The notes under the pieces were generated by a model. It made no database searches. It was not told the DNA's origin and worked only from the letters and a program-made list of their open reading frames with translations. The position numbers were made by a program, and so were the translations under genes. A stretch of DNA of 64,000 bases from assembly GCA_028283655.1 (NCBI GenBank), contig JAPWKE010000003.1:2976001-3040000 (forward strand), written 5' to 3'. Positions 36,037-45,400 of the stretch are shown here, in pieces; position 1 is the first letter of the stretch, and each line of letters opens with the position of its first letter. The stretch comes from Acidobacteriaceae bacterium. GTDB taxonomy: Bacteria; Acidobacteriota; Terriglobia; Terriglobales; Acidobacteriaceae.

Positions 36037-36498
36037 ATGACGAACATTCCCGAAGGCGGCCCGCTGGCCGACGCCGCCAAAGAGTTGCAGCCAGCTACCC
36101 CGGCACGCGTAGAGAAGACCGAGGCCGAGTGGCGCGAGCAACTGACGCCCGAGCAGTTCCACGTTTTGCGTGAAAAAGGCACGGAGCGTGCCTTTACCGG
36201 CGCTCTTTATGACAAGAAGGAAGACGGTTTGTATCACTGCGCGGCCTGCGGCGCAGCGCTCTTCAAGAGCGACACCAAGTACGACTCAGGCTGCGGCTGG
36301 CCCAGCTTCTGGGAGCCGATCACGCCCAACGCCGTGATTTATCACGAGGACGTCAGCTTCGGCATGAAGCGCGTCGAGGTCACCTGCGCCACCTGCGGCT
36401 CGCACCTCGGCCACGTCTTCCCGGACGGCCCGCGGCAAACCACCGGCGAGCGCTTCTGCATCAACTCAGTATCGCTCGGCTTTGAACCAAAGCAGTAA
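36037..36498 (+). CDS. msrB: Peptide-methionine (R)-S-oxide reductase
   Basis: A 153-residue MsrB that reduces methionine-R-sulfoxide in proteins. Zinc ligands are the CAACG (C68, C71) and CATCG (C117, C120) pairs. [10 protein letters not shown] includes a possible resolving Cys (C86). The catalytic Cys is C141 in [13 protein letters not shown]. Start ATG 36037 is chosen because AGGAG sits 8 bases upstream; a longer frame from 35860 has no ribosome site. No signal peptide, so it is cytoplasmic. It stands alone, followed by a terminator shared with rpmB. Confidence 0.95.
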   Translation: MTNIPEGGPLADAAKELQPATPARVEKTEAEWREQLTPEQFHVLREKGTERAFTGALYDKKEDGLYHCAACGAALFKSDTKYDSGCGWPSFWEPITPNAVIYHEDVSFGMKRVEVTCATCGSHLGHVFPDGPRQTTGERFCINSVSLGFEPKQ

Positions 36499-36514
36499 AC
36501 AGTAGACGCACAGA

Positions 36515-36544
36515 AAGCCCCGGCAGCGCAGGCTGCCGGGGCTT
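36515..36544. terminator. Bidirectional terminator between msrB and rpmB
   Basis: AAGCCCCGGCAGC pairs with GCTGCCGGGGCTT (13 bp) around a 4-base loop between converging genes. Confidence 0.8.
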
Positions 36545-36590
36545 CGATCTTACAGGGACGAATAAAGCGAGGCGCCGAAGCGCAAAACGC

Positions 36591-36779
36591 TTAGCCCTTG
36601 ACGATCTTGCCAGTCTTGATGCAACCGGTGCAGACCTTCACGCGCTTGGAAACGCCGTTGGTCTTTGACTTTACCGACTGCAAATTCGGGTTCCAGCGAC
36701 GACGGGTGACGTTGTGCGCGTGAGAAACATTGTTACCGAACTGGGGGCCCTTACCGCAGAGCTCGCAAACCTGTGCCAT
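36591..36779 (-). CDS. rpmB: 50S ribosomal protein L28
   Basis: A 62-residue L28 of the large ribosomal subunit. Starting [21 protein letters not shown], it has the Cys pair CELC and a second pair after ARRRW-like residues and [11 protein letters not shown], so it is the zinc-binding form. The basic middle ([20 protein letters not shown]) is as expected for rRNA binding. It stands alone, with AGAGGA upstream of the ATG. Confidence 0.96.
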   Translation of the reverse strand: MAQVCELCGKGPQFGNNVSHAHNVTRRRWNPNLQSVKSKTNGVSKRVKVCTGCIKTGKIVKG

Positions 36780-37021
36780 GTTGAATTCCTCTCAAAACAA
36801 ACTTTTTGACCGCGAATCTCCCCGGATATGCCTCGAGACGCTGTGGACATCCGATGTCAGCAAGGGAGCGGAGGGCGTGCCAAGGCATTAAGATGCCAGG
36901 GGCCACTTCCGTGTCAGGAGTTTAGTGTACCACCGGCTCGCCCCAAAAACCATACTTTCTAGCGCAAAATACTAGTTGCACCATTTGTGTGGCAGCCCCC
37001 CAAAGCGAATATCCTGCTGGA

Positions 37022-39034
37022 ATGGGAATGCTCGTGAACCGATCGAAGTGGAAGCAGCGCCACCGGGCCGTATTGGCCGCCTCTCTGCTGTCGTTGGGCA
37101 GCGCCACGCTGGCCGCTCAAACAGCAGGCAAGACCGCGACACCTGTCGTCGAGGCAGGCGCCAAAAGCTCGCGCGAGACGGCAAAATACGCCTCCGACCC
37201 GCAGCACGAGCCTAGCCTGAGTGACGCCGCAAAGCTCGCCCTGGTTCGCAGCAAGATCAAGTACGTCTTCATCCTCTTTCAGGAGAACCGCTCCTTCGAC
37301 TTCTACTTCGGCTCCTTCCCGATGGCTCGCGGCCTCTACTCGCAGCCGCCTGCCGAGACACCCGGCTTTGTACAACCGTTCGTCAACACCGACGGCACCA
37401 TCGGTACCATCACCCCGTTCCGCATTCCCTCCTTCATCACCGACAAGAACGGCAAGCGCGTTCCGCTCTACCCAGAAGACGTCGCCTCGCTGAACCACTC
37501 GCACGTCGCCATGGTGCGCAAGCTGGCACTCGACAAGAACAACATTCCGCACAACGACCAGTACGCGCTCGCCGAAGAGGGCGTGAAGATCGAGGGCGGC
37601 AAGCCCAACCGCGTGCCCTCACTCGCGCGCAAGCAGTTCGGTGAGCTCGTGATGAGCCACGTTGACTGCGATACCGCGCCATTCCTGTGGCAGTGGGCGG
37701 ACCGTTTCACCCTCTTCGACGGCTTCTTCAGTACCGTCATCGGGCCCTCCGGTCCAAACGCGATCGCGATGCTCTCCGGCCAGACCGGCCAGACCGAGTG
37801 GATGCTGCATCCGGAACTGGGCAAGCCGAAGAACGGCACACAGCTCCCGCTGGTGAGCAACGCGCATCCTTACTGGAGCCTTCCGCTCGACGCTGCCGGC
37901 AAGCCCGCCGCACCCAAGCCGAACAGTGAACCGCGCCACGCACCGAACCTCACCTACGCTTCCCTGCCCCTTTCGTTCATGGGCAGCAATATCAAGCAGG
38001 AGACAGCCAAGGACCGCGATCCCGGCATCGACCTGCGCGACGTGCAGGAAGACTTGGAGAAGATCGCCGGGCACGGCACCATGCCGGTGAACTGGGGCTG
38101 GTATCAGCAGGGCTACGATCATGAGCCCACCGACCCTGCAGGGATCGCGACCCACAAAGAGTATGTGATCCACCACAACGCGCCGCAGTACTTTGGCTAC
38201 GTCGCCAACAACCCAGACACCAGCCTGCACATGCATGGTCTCGGTGAGTTCTTTGACGACGTCGCCAACCATCACCTGCCCAAGGACGGCGTCTTCTACG
38301 TTCGCGGCGGCTACGGCAACATCCACGGCTTGAAGCCCGCCGACCCGAACCCGCGCCTGGCGCAGGTCTTCTACGGCAACGACGATCACCCCGGATACGC
38401 CGACACTGGCATCAGCGAAACGCTGCTCGCGAAAGAGATCAACGCCATCGCGCAAAGCCCCTACTGGGACCAGAGCGTGATCCTGATCGCGTACGACGAA
38501 AGCGATGGCCTCTTCGACCACATGCAGCCCGTCGTTCGCAACCACATGGAGGACGGCTCGCCGCTGAACCAGAGCACGCGCATCCCCTTCCTGCTGATCT
38601 CGCCTTACGGAAACACGCACGTCGTCTCGCACGAGCGCACCGAACACAGCGGCATCATTCGCTTCGTCGACGACCTCTTCAGCCTGATCCCGCTCGCCGA
38701 CCTGCCCGACGAAGAGCACGCCCGCGAGCTGGGCAAACAGCGCGGACTTGGCCCCGACATGGGCCCCGCCGACGACAAGGTTGCGGGAGTCGGCAACCTG
38801 CTTTCGGGCTTCGACAACGCCCGCCTGCTGGGCAAGCGCAAGCCCGTTCCCGCGTCATACGCGATCATTCCCGATAACGTCGCGATGAGCTTCCCGCACT
38901 ACGGCGGCGAGGGCTGCAAGGCCCTGAGCATCAAACCCACAGACGCCGACCTGCCCAACCCCGTTCCTGCAGACTTCAATCCGCGACCGGACGTTACGCC
39001 GGGCGATCCGCGCTCGGGAAACTGGACACCATAA
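37022..39034 (+). CDS. Phospholipase C / alkaline phosphatase-family phosphoesterase
   Basis: About 670 residues. A signal peptide (RAVLAASLLSLGSATLAAQ) is followed by a phosphoesterase domain of the PF04185 family (non-specific phospholipase C, acid phosphatase AcpA). Key segments are FILFQENRSFDFYFGSF (metal-binding ENRSFD), VIGPSGPNAIAMLSGQTGQ with the nucleophile region, IAYDESDGLFDHMQPV, and RIPFLLISPYGNTHVVSHER. It is predicted to be secreted and to release phosphate or diacylglycerol from lipids. The start is 37022 or 37028. It is followed after 1 bp by a solute-binding protein gene. Confidence 0.88.
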   Translation: MGMLVNRSKWKQRHRAVLAASLLSLGSATLAAQTAGKTATPVVEAGAKSSRETAKYASDPQHEPSLSDAAKLALVRSKIKYVFILFQENRSFDFYFGSFPMARGLYSQPPAETPGFVQPFVNTDGTIGTITPFRIPSFITDKNGKRVPLYPEDVASLNHSHVAMVRKLALDKNNIPHNDQYALAEEGVKIEGGKPNRVPSLARKQFGELVMSHVDCDTAPFLWQWADRFTLFDGFFSTVIGPSGPNAIAMLSGQTGQTEWMLHPELGKPKNGTQLPLVSNAHPYWSLPLDAAGKPAAPKPNSEPRHAPNLTYASLPLSFMGSNIKQETAKDRDPGIDLRDVQEDLEKIAGHGTMPVNWGWYQQGYDHEPTDPAGIATHKEYVIHHNAPQYFGYVANNPDTSLHMHGLGEFFDDVANHHLPKDGVFYVRGGYGNIHGLKPADPNPRLAQVFYGNDDHPGYADTGISETLLAKEINAIAQSPYWDQSVILIAYDESDGLFDHMQPVVRNHMEDGSPLNQSTRIPFLLISPYGNTHVVSHERTEHSGIIRFVDDLFSLIPLADLPDEEHARELGKQRGLGPDMGPADDKVAGVGNLLSGFDNARLLGKRKPVPASYAIIPDNVAMSFPHYGGEGCKALSIKPTDADLPNPVPADFNPRPDVTPGDPRSGNWTP

Positions 39035-39035
39035 G

Positions 39036-40061
39036 ATGTTGCGTCACGTCCTCCTCGCAGGCGCGCTCGTCCTCAGCGCGAGCCATCTCACCGCGCAGAA
39101 CTCGGCCGCACCAGCCACCGCAACAGGCGACGCGGTCGCACGTATCGCCGCAACCCACACGCTCGTCTGCGGCATCGACCAGAGCGAAGCCGAGTACACG
39201 CTGGACGAAGATCACGGCCCTCGCGTGGCGTTTGATCAGCAGATGTGCCGCGCCGTTGCTGTCGCCATCGCAGGCGTCGACGCGAAGGTCGAGTTCAAAG
39301 GCTATCCCGATGAAGAGACCGCACTGGCCGACCTTCGCGCTGGCGAAATCGACCTCGTCCCCAGCGTAACGATCAATGTCTCGCACCGCGCCGATGCCAC
39401 GCTGGAGCTGACGCAGACCGTGCTGATCGACGGCGTCGGCCTGCTGGTGCCGACGAAGACGCACATCACCACCGCAAAGGAACTCAGCGGTAGAAAAGTC
39501 TGCTTCCTCGCCGAAACCGAGCACGAAGCCGTGCTGCAGACCGCCTTTGCCGCGCGCGGCATCAACCTCCTCCCCTATCCGTTCCAGGAAGAGGGCGAGA
39601 TGGAAGCCGCCTACAGCTCCGGCAACTGCGTCGCCATTGGCGCGGACCGCACGCGGCTCGCAGCCATTCGCGTGAGCTTTGGTGAAGATGCCAAAGACCA
39701 CCTGCTGCTGCCCGATCACTTCGACGACGAGCCAATGGCGATGGCGACGCGCGCCACCGACGCACACCTGCGCCGCATCGCCGACTCCGTCCTTGCGGTC
39801 CTGCTCTCCGGCGAAGAGGTCCGCACAACAGAGCCCCACGTCGACTCTCTTCTCCGTCAGCGCCTCAGCGGCAAAACGCTCGAACTCGGCCACCCGCTGG
39901 GCCTTCGCGCAACCTGGGCCGCAGAGGTGCTCGCCACGGTCGGCGACTACGGCGAGATCTACGAGCGCACGCTCGGCTCCGACTCTCCGATGCAACTGCC
40001 ACGCGGCATCAACCGCCTGTGCTCCCAGGGCGGCGCCCTCTGCGCTACGCAGCTGAAGTAA
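39036..40061 (+). CDS. Extracellular solute-binding protein (SBP_bac_3 type)
   Basis: A 341-residue periplasmic protein with a signal peptide (MLRHVLLAGALVLSASHLTA). The fold resembles amino-acid/polar-solute binding proteins: GIDQSEAEYTLDEDHGPRVAFDQQMCRAVA, then KVEFKGYPDEETALADLRAGEIDLVPS. No permease or ATPase gene is nearby, so it is either an orphan subunit or a sensor. Its start is 1 bp after the stop of the phosphoesterase, and the two are certainly cotranscribed. The ligand is unknown. Confidence 0.85.
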   Translation: MLRHVLLAGALVLSASHLTAQNSAAPATATGDAVARIAATHTLVCGIDQSEAEYTLDEDHGPRVAFDQQMCRAVAVAIAGVDAKVEFKGYPDEETALADLRAGEIDLVPSVTINVSHRADATLELTQTVLIDGVGLLVPTKTHITTAKELSGRKVCFLAETEHEAVLQTAFAARGINLLPYPFQEEGEMEAAYSSGNCVAIGADRTRLAAIRVSFGEDAKDHLLLPDHFDDEPMAMATRATDAHLRRIADSVLAVLLSGEEVRTTEPHVDSLLRQRLSGKTLELGHPLGLRATWAAEVLATVGDYGEIYERTLGSDSPMQLPRGINRLCSQGGALCATQLK

Positions 40062-40124
40062 CGCCACAGCCCTTCAAGCAGCGGCGAAGTAGAGCAGCGG
40101 TCACGCAGCAAGCCAAAGCTTACA

Positions 40125-40193
40125 TTTGTTGTCATAAAAACAACGGTTTACAACAAACGGTAGGAATGAGAGTTTGTAGAACAAACTCTCATT
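40125..40193. promoter_or_regulatory. Cluster of perfect palindromes upstream of the RpiR regulator gene
   Basis: AATGAGAGTTTGT at 40165-40177 is exactly repeated in inverse at 40181-40193 with a 3-base spacer. Just upstream, TTTGTTGT (40125-40132) and ACAACAAA (40150-40157) form a second inverted repeat. The DNA is AT-rich compared with the surroundings. They are candidate operators or RNA hairpins; the adjacent RpiR gene could be autoregulated. Confidence 0.5.
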
Positions 40194-40347
40194 ATCCAGA
40201 GAGAAAAGTAGCTCTTGCTGCAGAAATCTTCTGCCGCAAGCGAGCTTGCGATATAAAAATATAGACAACATTCGATGTTTCCGCACCGAACCATCAGACG
40301 CTTGAACACAGCCCTGCCGGGGCTGCGTTCCTTCTGGAGCTTTATTC

Positions 40348-41220
40348 GTGAAACGTACTCTGCCCGAGCCGTCCCCTATCGCAGACCAGGTAGCAAAACA
40401 TCGTTCCGCACTCAGCCCACGTCGGCAAGAGATCCTCAGCCCCATCTTCGACAACCCCAAAGAGTTCGTTCTGCTCTCTGTGCGCGCCTGCGCCGAACGC
40501 CTGCAGACAGACTCCGCCTTCCTGCTGCGCGTCGTGCAGCAACTGGGCTTTGCGTCCTACGGCGACTTCAAGAAGTACCTGCACGACCTCTCGCTCTCCA
40601 ACGCCACCACATACGAACGCATGCAGCAGACCGGCGGCTCAAGCAGCTCGCTCGATAACGTGCTGGACGCCTCGCTGCGCGGTGGGATCGAAAATCTGCA
40701 AGCCCTGGAAGCGACGCTCGACAGAGCACGCCTCGTCGCACTCTCACGCAGAATGCACGCGGCGCGCCGCATCCTGATCCTTGGTGGCGACCTCTCCGGC
40801 GCAGTGGGTGAGTACCTGCAGTACCAGCTGACGATGCTCGGCCTCTCGCCTCAACTGCTTCGCAGCACAGGCGAGATGATCCACGCGGTCCGCTCCGTCG
40901 AGAAGCAGGATGTCGTCATTGGCATCACGTTTCGCCGCGGCCTGCGCTGCACCGTCGACGCCCTTCGCGAAGCCCGCCAACGTGGCGCTCACTGCGCGGC
41001 AATCACCAACGCGGCCAGCAGTGCAGCTGCGCGCTACAGCGACGACGTCTTCCTCGCGGGCATTGAAGGCTCATCTCTGCGCAGCACTTTCGTCGCGCCG
41101 TTTGCGCTCATCGACGTGCTGGTAGCTGCCTGCGCCAACGTGAAGCGCAGGAAGGTACTGAAGCTGATGAGCGAAGCAAGCGACGAGCAGGTGAACGGCT
41201 ATCGCTGGTTTCAGGATTAG
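40348..41220 (+). CDS. MurR/RpiR-family transcriptional regulator
   Basis: A 290-residue regulator. Residues 1-75 form an HTH_6 domain (SPRRQEILSPIF, FVLLSVRACAERLQTDSAFLLRVV). Residues about 120-255 form a SIS sugar-phosphate-binding domain (RRILILGGDLSGAVGEYLQYQL, DVVIGITFRRGLRCTVDALR). Members of this family (HexR, RpiR, MurR) respond to sugar phosphates. No metabolic gene is adjacent, though the pentose-phosphate and xylose loci are in the same window. Its own upstream region holds inverted repeats. Confidence 0.9.
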   Translation: MKRTLPEPSPIADQVAKHRSALSPRRQEILSPIFDNPKEFVLLSVRACAERLQTDSAFLLRVVQQLGFASYGDFKKYLHDLSLSNATTYERMQQTGGSSSSLDNVLDASLRGGIENLQALEATLDRARLVALSRRMHAARRILILGGDLSGAVGEYLQYQLTMLGLSPQLLRSTGEMIHAVRSVEKQDVVIGITFRRGLRCTVDALREARQRGAHCAAITNAASSAAARYSDDVFLAGIEGSSLRSTFVAPFALIDVLVAACANVKRRKVLKLMSEASDEQVNGYRWFQD

Positions 41221-41232
41221 CCACACTCAAGC

Positions 41233-41811
41233 TCAATACACGTAAGGATCTTTGCGGAAGATGTTCGGTCGCGTGAGGCGAATGCTGATGCCCGAACTGA
41301 TTCCGTAAGGATGCAGATTCCCGTAGGTGAACTGCGGCCAGAACTGGTACTCCACATCAATCAGACGCACGGTGATGCGGCTGTTCAGCGGAATGTCCAG
41401 GCCTGCTCCCGGCGCCATCGCAAAGTAGGAGCCAGTGGCATAGTGGAACGGGAAGGTCATATAGCCTCCCCCGACGAGAAACTTCGCATACGGCTGCAGA
41501 TGCGGCTTGCGCAGGATCGTAACCGACGGCCCGACGAGCACATGCGTCTGCGTGACGTCTTCATCGGTGTGAAAGCGCAGGAACCGCGCCTCTGCCTCGA
41601 TGCTGACGCGCGAACGCAGGTGCAGACCACCAAAGGCCGTAATGCCGCCGAGGTTGCGGTCGCCATAAGGATTATGGAAAGCCGAAACGGCAACACCAGC
41701 GGAGAAGAAGAGTCCCGGCCCTGTTGCCGTGGGGATGGCTTGCGCCTGAGCGCGAACCACCATCCCGGCAACAACAACGGCAAAGCAAACGAGGCTGCGG
41801 AAGAGTTTCAT
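41233..41811 (-). CDS. Outer-membrane beta-barrel protein
   Basis: A 192-residue protein with a cleavable signal peptide (LFRSLVCFAVVVAGMVVRAQA) and alternating hydrophobic/aromatic beta strands, as in OmpA/OmpW-like small barrels. Examples are VGPSVTILRKPHLQPYAKFLV and RLIDVEYQFWPQFTYGN. No enzymatic motif is seen. It lies 13 bp downstream of the giant NHL/Ig-repeat gene on the same strand, so the two are probably co-expressed. It converges with the RpiR gene. Confidence 0.8.
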   Translation of the reverse strand: MKLFRSLVCFAVVVAGMVVRAQAQAIPTATGPGLFFSAGVAVSAFHNPYGDRNLGGITAFGGLHLRSRVSIEAEARFLRFHTDEDVTQTHVLVGPSVTILRKPHLQPYAKFLVGGGYMTFPFHYATGSYFAMAPGAGLDIPLNSRITVRLIDVEYQFWPQFTYGNLHPYGISSGISIRLTRPNIFRKDPYVY

Positions 41812-41824
41812 AGGCGGGCCTCGC

Positions 41825-42490
41825 TTACTTCACGGTGAGGGTAACGGTTTGCGACTCAGCCACGCCGGTGTTCTGGCCTCGCGCCACCACCTGGAAGGTG
41901 TAGGTACCGGCAGGCGTCGTGTTCGTATGCAGCCCTGAGCAGCCAGTGGCCGCGCCAAGCGTCATGATCGCGATCACCAGTACCAGCAGGCTTGCCAGCT
42001 TTCTGCGACGACGCAGCCCGAAGAGTGCCAGCATCGCCATAGCTCCAACAGGCAGCATCGCAAACGTCAGCTTCGAACTTGCGTTCGTCGTCGTTGAGCC
42101 CGAGCCCAGCGGATTGCCCGTATCGACCGTGACCTGAGCGGTCATCGTACCGCCCGCCTTCAGGTCCTGCGAGGTTGCTGAGAACGTGCAGGTCGCGTCC
42201 ACCGGAAGTCCCAGGCAGCCGAACTGCATGGTGTCCGCGAACGTTCCCACAGAGCTCACCGTCAGCGTCGCCGCCGAGTGCTGCCCGCTCGTCAGCGAGA
42301 TCGCCGACGGGTTCAACGTCAGCGTGAACTGCGGTGTCTGGTCAGACGAGATGCTGGTTTCAGGCGAGGTCGAGGTCGCATAGCTTGCATCACCCGAGTA
42401 CACCGCGGTGAGCGTCTGCGAGGCCGAGCCAACCGTGATCACCAGCGTAGCCACGCCCGTGCTATCGACCGTCGCCGTACCCACGGTCAT
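41825..42490 (-). CDS. C-terminal part of the NHL/Ig-repeat protein, in a shifted frame
   Basis: This 221-codon frame continues the giant upstream ORF after a 1-base shift. TVGTATVDSTGVATL continues the interrupted eleventh Ig-like repeat (the upstream frame stops in SMTFMNGSN). A further Ig-like segment and a spacer follow. Then comes an unusual module: a TM helix (LPVGAMAMLALFGL), RRRR, a second TM helix (ASLLVLVIAIMTLG), a lipobox-like ATGCSG and an Ig-type strand ending LTVK. It may still be made as a separate peptide, but it is best seen as a fragment of one gene spanning 41825-47237. Confidence 0.75.
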   Translation of the reverse strand: MTVGTATVDSTGVATLVITVGSASQTLTAVYSGDASYATSTSPETSISSDQTPQFTLTLNPSAISLTSGQHSAATLTVSSVGTFADTMQFGCLGLPVDATCTFSATSQDLKAGGTMTAQVTVDTGNPLGSGSTTTNASSKLTFAMLPVGAMAMLALFGLRRRRKLASLLVLVIAIMTLGAATGCSGLHTNTTPAGTYTFQVVARGQNTGVAESQTVTLTVK

Positions 42491-45400
42491 TGCTTCCGTT
42501 CATGAACGTCATAGAGCCTGTCGGCACCGACGGCCCGGTGTAGCGGACCACTGCAATCAGCGTCACCTGCTGGCTGTTGTTAGGGTCCGTCGTTGCAGTG
42601 AGCGTCGTCGAAGTAGCCCGCAGGTTTACGACCTGCGTGATCGTTGGCGACGTTGCGGCGAAGTTCGTTCCATTGCCGGCATACGTTGCAATCACCGCGT
42701 GCGATCCAGCAGCCAGCAGCGGCAGCGTGAGCACTGCGTTCCCGGTGCCATCCAGCGTGGCGGAGCCCAGCGTCGTGGAGCCGTCAGTAAACGTCACCAC
42801 ACCCGCCGCAACGTCCTGCCCGGCGTTCGCTACTGTTGCCGTGAAGGTAATGCTGCTCAGCGTCAGGGCAGGATTCGCGTTCGACGTGAGCGTGACCGAG
42901 GTCGCCTGGCGCACGACGAGCGTCAAAGGCGTGGAGGCAGAGGCCGCAGCCTTGCCATCACCCAGATAGTTCGCCGAGATCGTATGCGTGCCCGGCGCAA
43001 GCGTCGAGATCGAAAGCGTGCCGACACCGGTGCCATCGAGCACCGCCGTACCAAGGATCGTGGAGCCTTCGACGAAGTTCACCTTCCCGGTAGCCAGGCC
43101 GCCGTTCGAGGTGATCGCCGCCGTCAGCACCACAGGCGCGCCGTAGGTTGCGGGGTTCGCGCTTGCCGTCAGCAGTACCTGCGTGTCGGCGTTGGTGATG
43201 GTCTGCGTCAGCACCGAAGACGTCGTAGTCGCATAGTTCGTATCGCCTGCGTAGCTGATCGAAATGCTGTGCGGACCAACAGCCAGCGCTGTAGTGGTAA
43301 ACGTTGCCGTGCCGCTTGCGTCAAGCGTGCCCGCACCGAGTGTCGTGGCTCCATCGAGGAACGTGACTGCGCCGCTGGGTGCGGTCGAGATCGCTCCACT
43401 CAGGTGGGCCGTGAACGTCACGCTTGCACCGGAGACCGCTGGATTCAAGCTGGAGGTAATCACGCTCGTCGTCGGCTGAACAATCTGCTGCTGCAAAGCC
43501 ACGGAACTCGAAAGCGTGTGATTGCTATCGCCCGAGTACTTCGCCGTAATCGTGTGCCCACCAAAGGTAAGCGCCGAGGTCGCCAGCGAAGCCGCTCCCG
43601 TAGTGCTATCGACCGCAGGGGAACCCAGCAACGTTCCGCCGTCATAGAAGCTGACCGTGCCCGTAATGTTCGGGCTTGGGCTCGTCACCACCGCACTGAA
43701 GGTCACCGAGGATCCGAGTGTCTGCGGCGTCTTGCTCGTGGTTAACGAGGTTGCCGTAGAGCCTTGCGTAATGGTCACCGCAACAGCGTTCGAAACAGCT
43801 TTTGCGTTGTTTCCGTCGCCACCATAGCTGACCGTGAGCGAATGCGGACCGACCGCAAGTGTTGAGAGAGAGAAGTTATTGGTTGCCGCAACAGTTTGCG
43901 TGGAAACGCTCGCTCCGGCATCCAGCAGAGTAATGGTGCCCGTTGGAGTGACACCGGTCGAAGCAATCACGGAGGTGAACGTTGCAGCAACACCTGCGTT
44001 CACGCTACCAGTTGGACCGGAAAGCGTCAGCGTCGGGGTAGCGAGTGCGATCACCTCGGGGCTCGACGAAGAGATGCTGGAGTTATAGTTCGTGTCGCCA
44101 CCGTAGCTGGCAGTGATCGAGTGATTGCCAACGCCAAGCGTCGTCGTGGAGAAAGTGGCCGCTCCCGTCGCAGAGACCGTACCGGTACCCAGCGTGGTCG
44201 CACCGTCAGAGAAGGTGACCGTGCCGGTAGGAATGCCGGTCGCGCTGGTGACCTGAGCGGAGAGCGCGACGCTCTTGCCCGCCAGCCCCGTGCTCGTAAC
44301 ACTGAGCGTTGTCGTCGTCGCGGTCTTGTTCACCACTTCACTAACGGCAGTGGATGTGCTGGCCGAGTAGTTCGTGTTGCCGCCAAACTTCGCCGTGATG
44401 GAGTGCGTAGCGACTGAAAGCGTGCTGCTTTGGAACGTCGCTTTTCCATTTGCATCAAGCTGCGCGGTTCCGAGCGTCGTGCCTCCGTCCATAAAGGTGA
44501 CCGTGCCGGTGAGCGTCCCCGCACCCGTCGCAGAAGTCGTGGCCGTAACCGTCGCCGTAAAGGTGACGATCGCTGCCGCGTTCGCAGGAGTTGAGTCCGA
44601 AACAAGCGTCGTTGCCGTTGGAATTTGATCAACCACCACCGAGATCGGCGCAGACATGCTGACGTCGTTATTCGTATCTCCGGTGTACGACGCCTTGATG
44701 CTGTGCGTGCCCGGCGTAAGTGCGGACGTCGCGAAACTTGTCTTCGAAGAGCTAAGCGTTCCGCTTCCGATAGAGTTTGCTCCATCGAGGAACTGCACAG
44801 TCCCCGTAGGCGCTGTCGTCGCCGTGCCGGTAACGGTTGCGCCGAACGTAACCGTGCTGCCGACAGGAAGCTCCGTCTTGTCAGACGACTCGGTCGTTGC
44901 CGTGGAAGCGAGTGCGATGACTTCGCTCACCTGCGGCGACGTAGCCGAAGCATTCGTGGTGTCGCCAGAGTAAACGGCTGTGATCGTATGCGTCCCTACG
45001 GTCAGCGTCGAGATGTTGATGCTCGCAATGCCTGAAGCCAAGGTTGCCGACCCGACAGCAGAACCGTCCGAGTTGAACGTCACCGTGCCGCTCGCTGTTC
45101 CGCTGGCTGCCGTTACCGTCGCCGACATGCTGACCGACTGCGTCACAACGCCGGGGCTTGGCGAAACCGTGAGGGCCACCGTGGCCTGCTGCTTGACCAC
45201 CTGCTGCAGAGCAGGAGACGTGGCCGCGGCATTTTCATTATCGCCAGAGTAAACAGCCGTGATCGAGTGCGTTCCCAGCGCGAGTTGCGAGGTACTGCAC
45301 GCTGCACCATTGTTCGCTACAGTGACCGCCTGGCAGATCGTCGTCGTTCCATCCTTGAAGTCGATCGTACCGGTGAGGGCTGTTGTTGCGTCCGTTGTGA

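Noticed and set aside
42408-43745. 445-codon plus-strand open frame
   Set aside because: Antisense to Ig-repeat DNA; Arg-rich composition typical of shadow frames.
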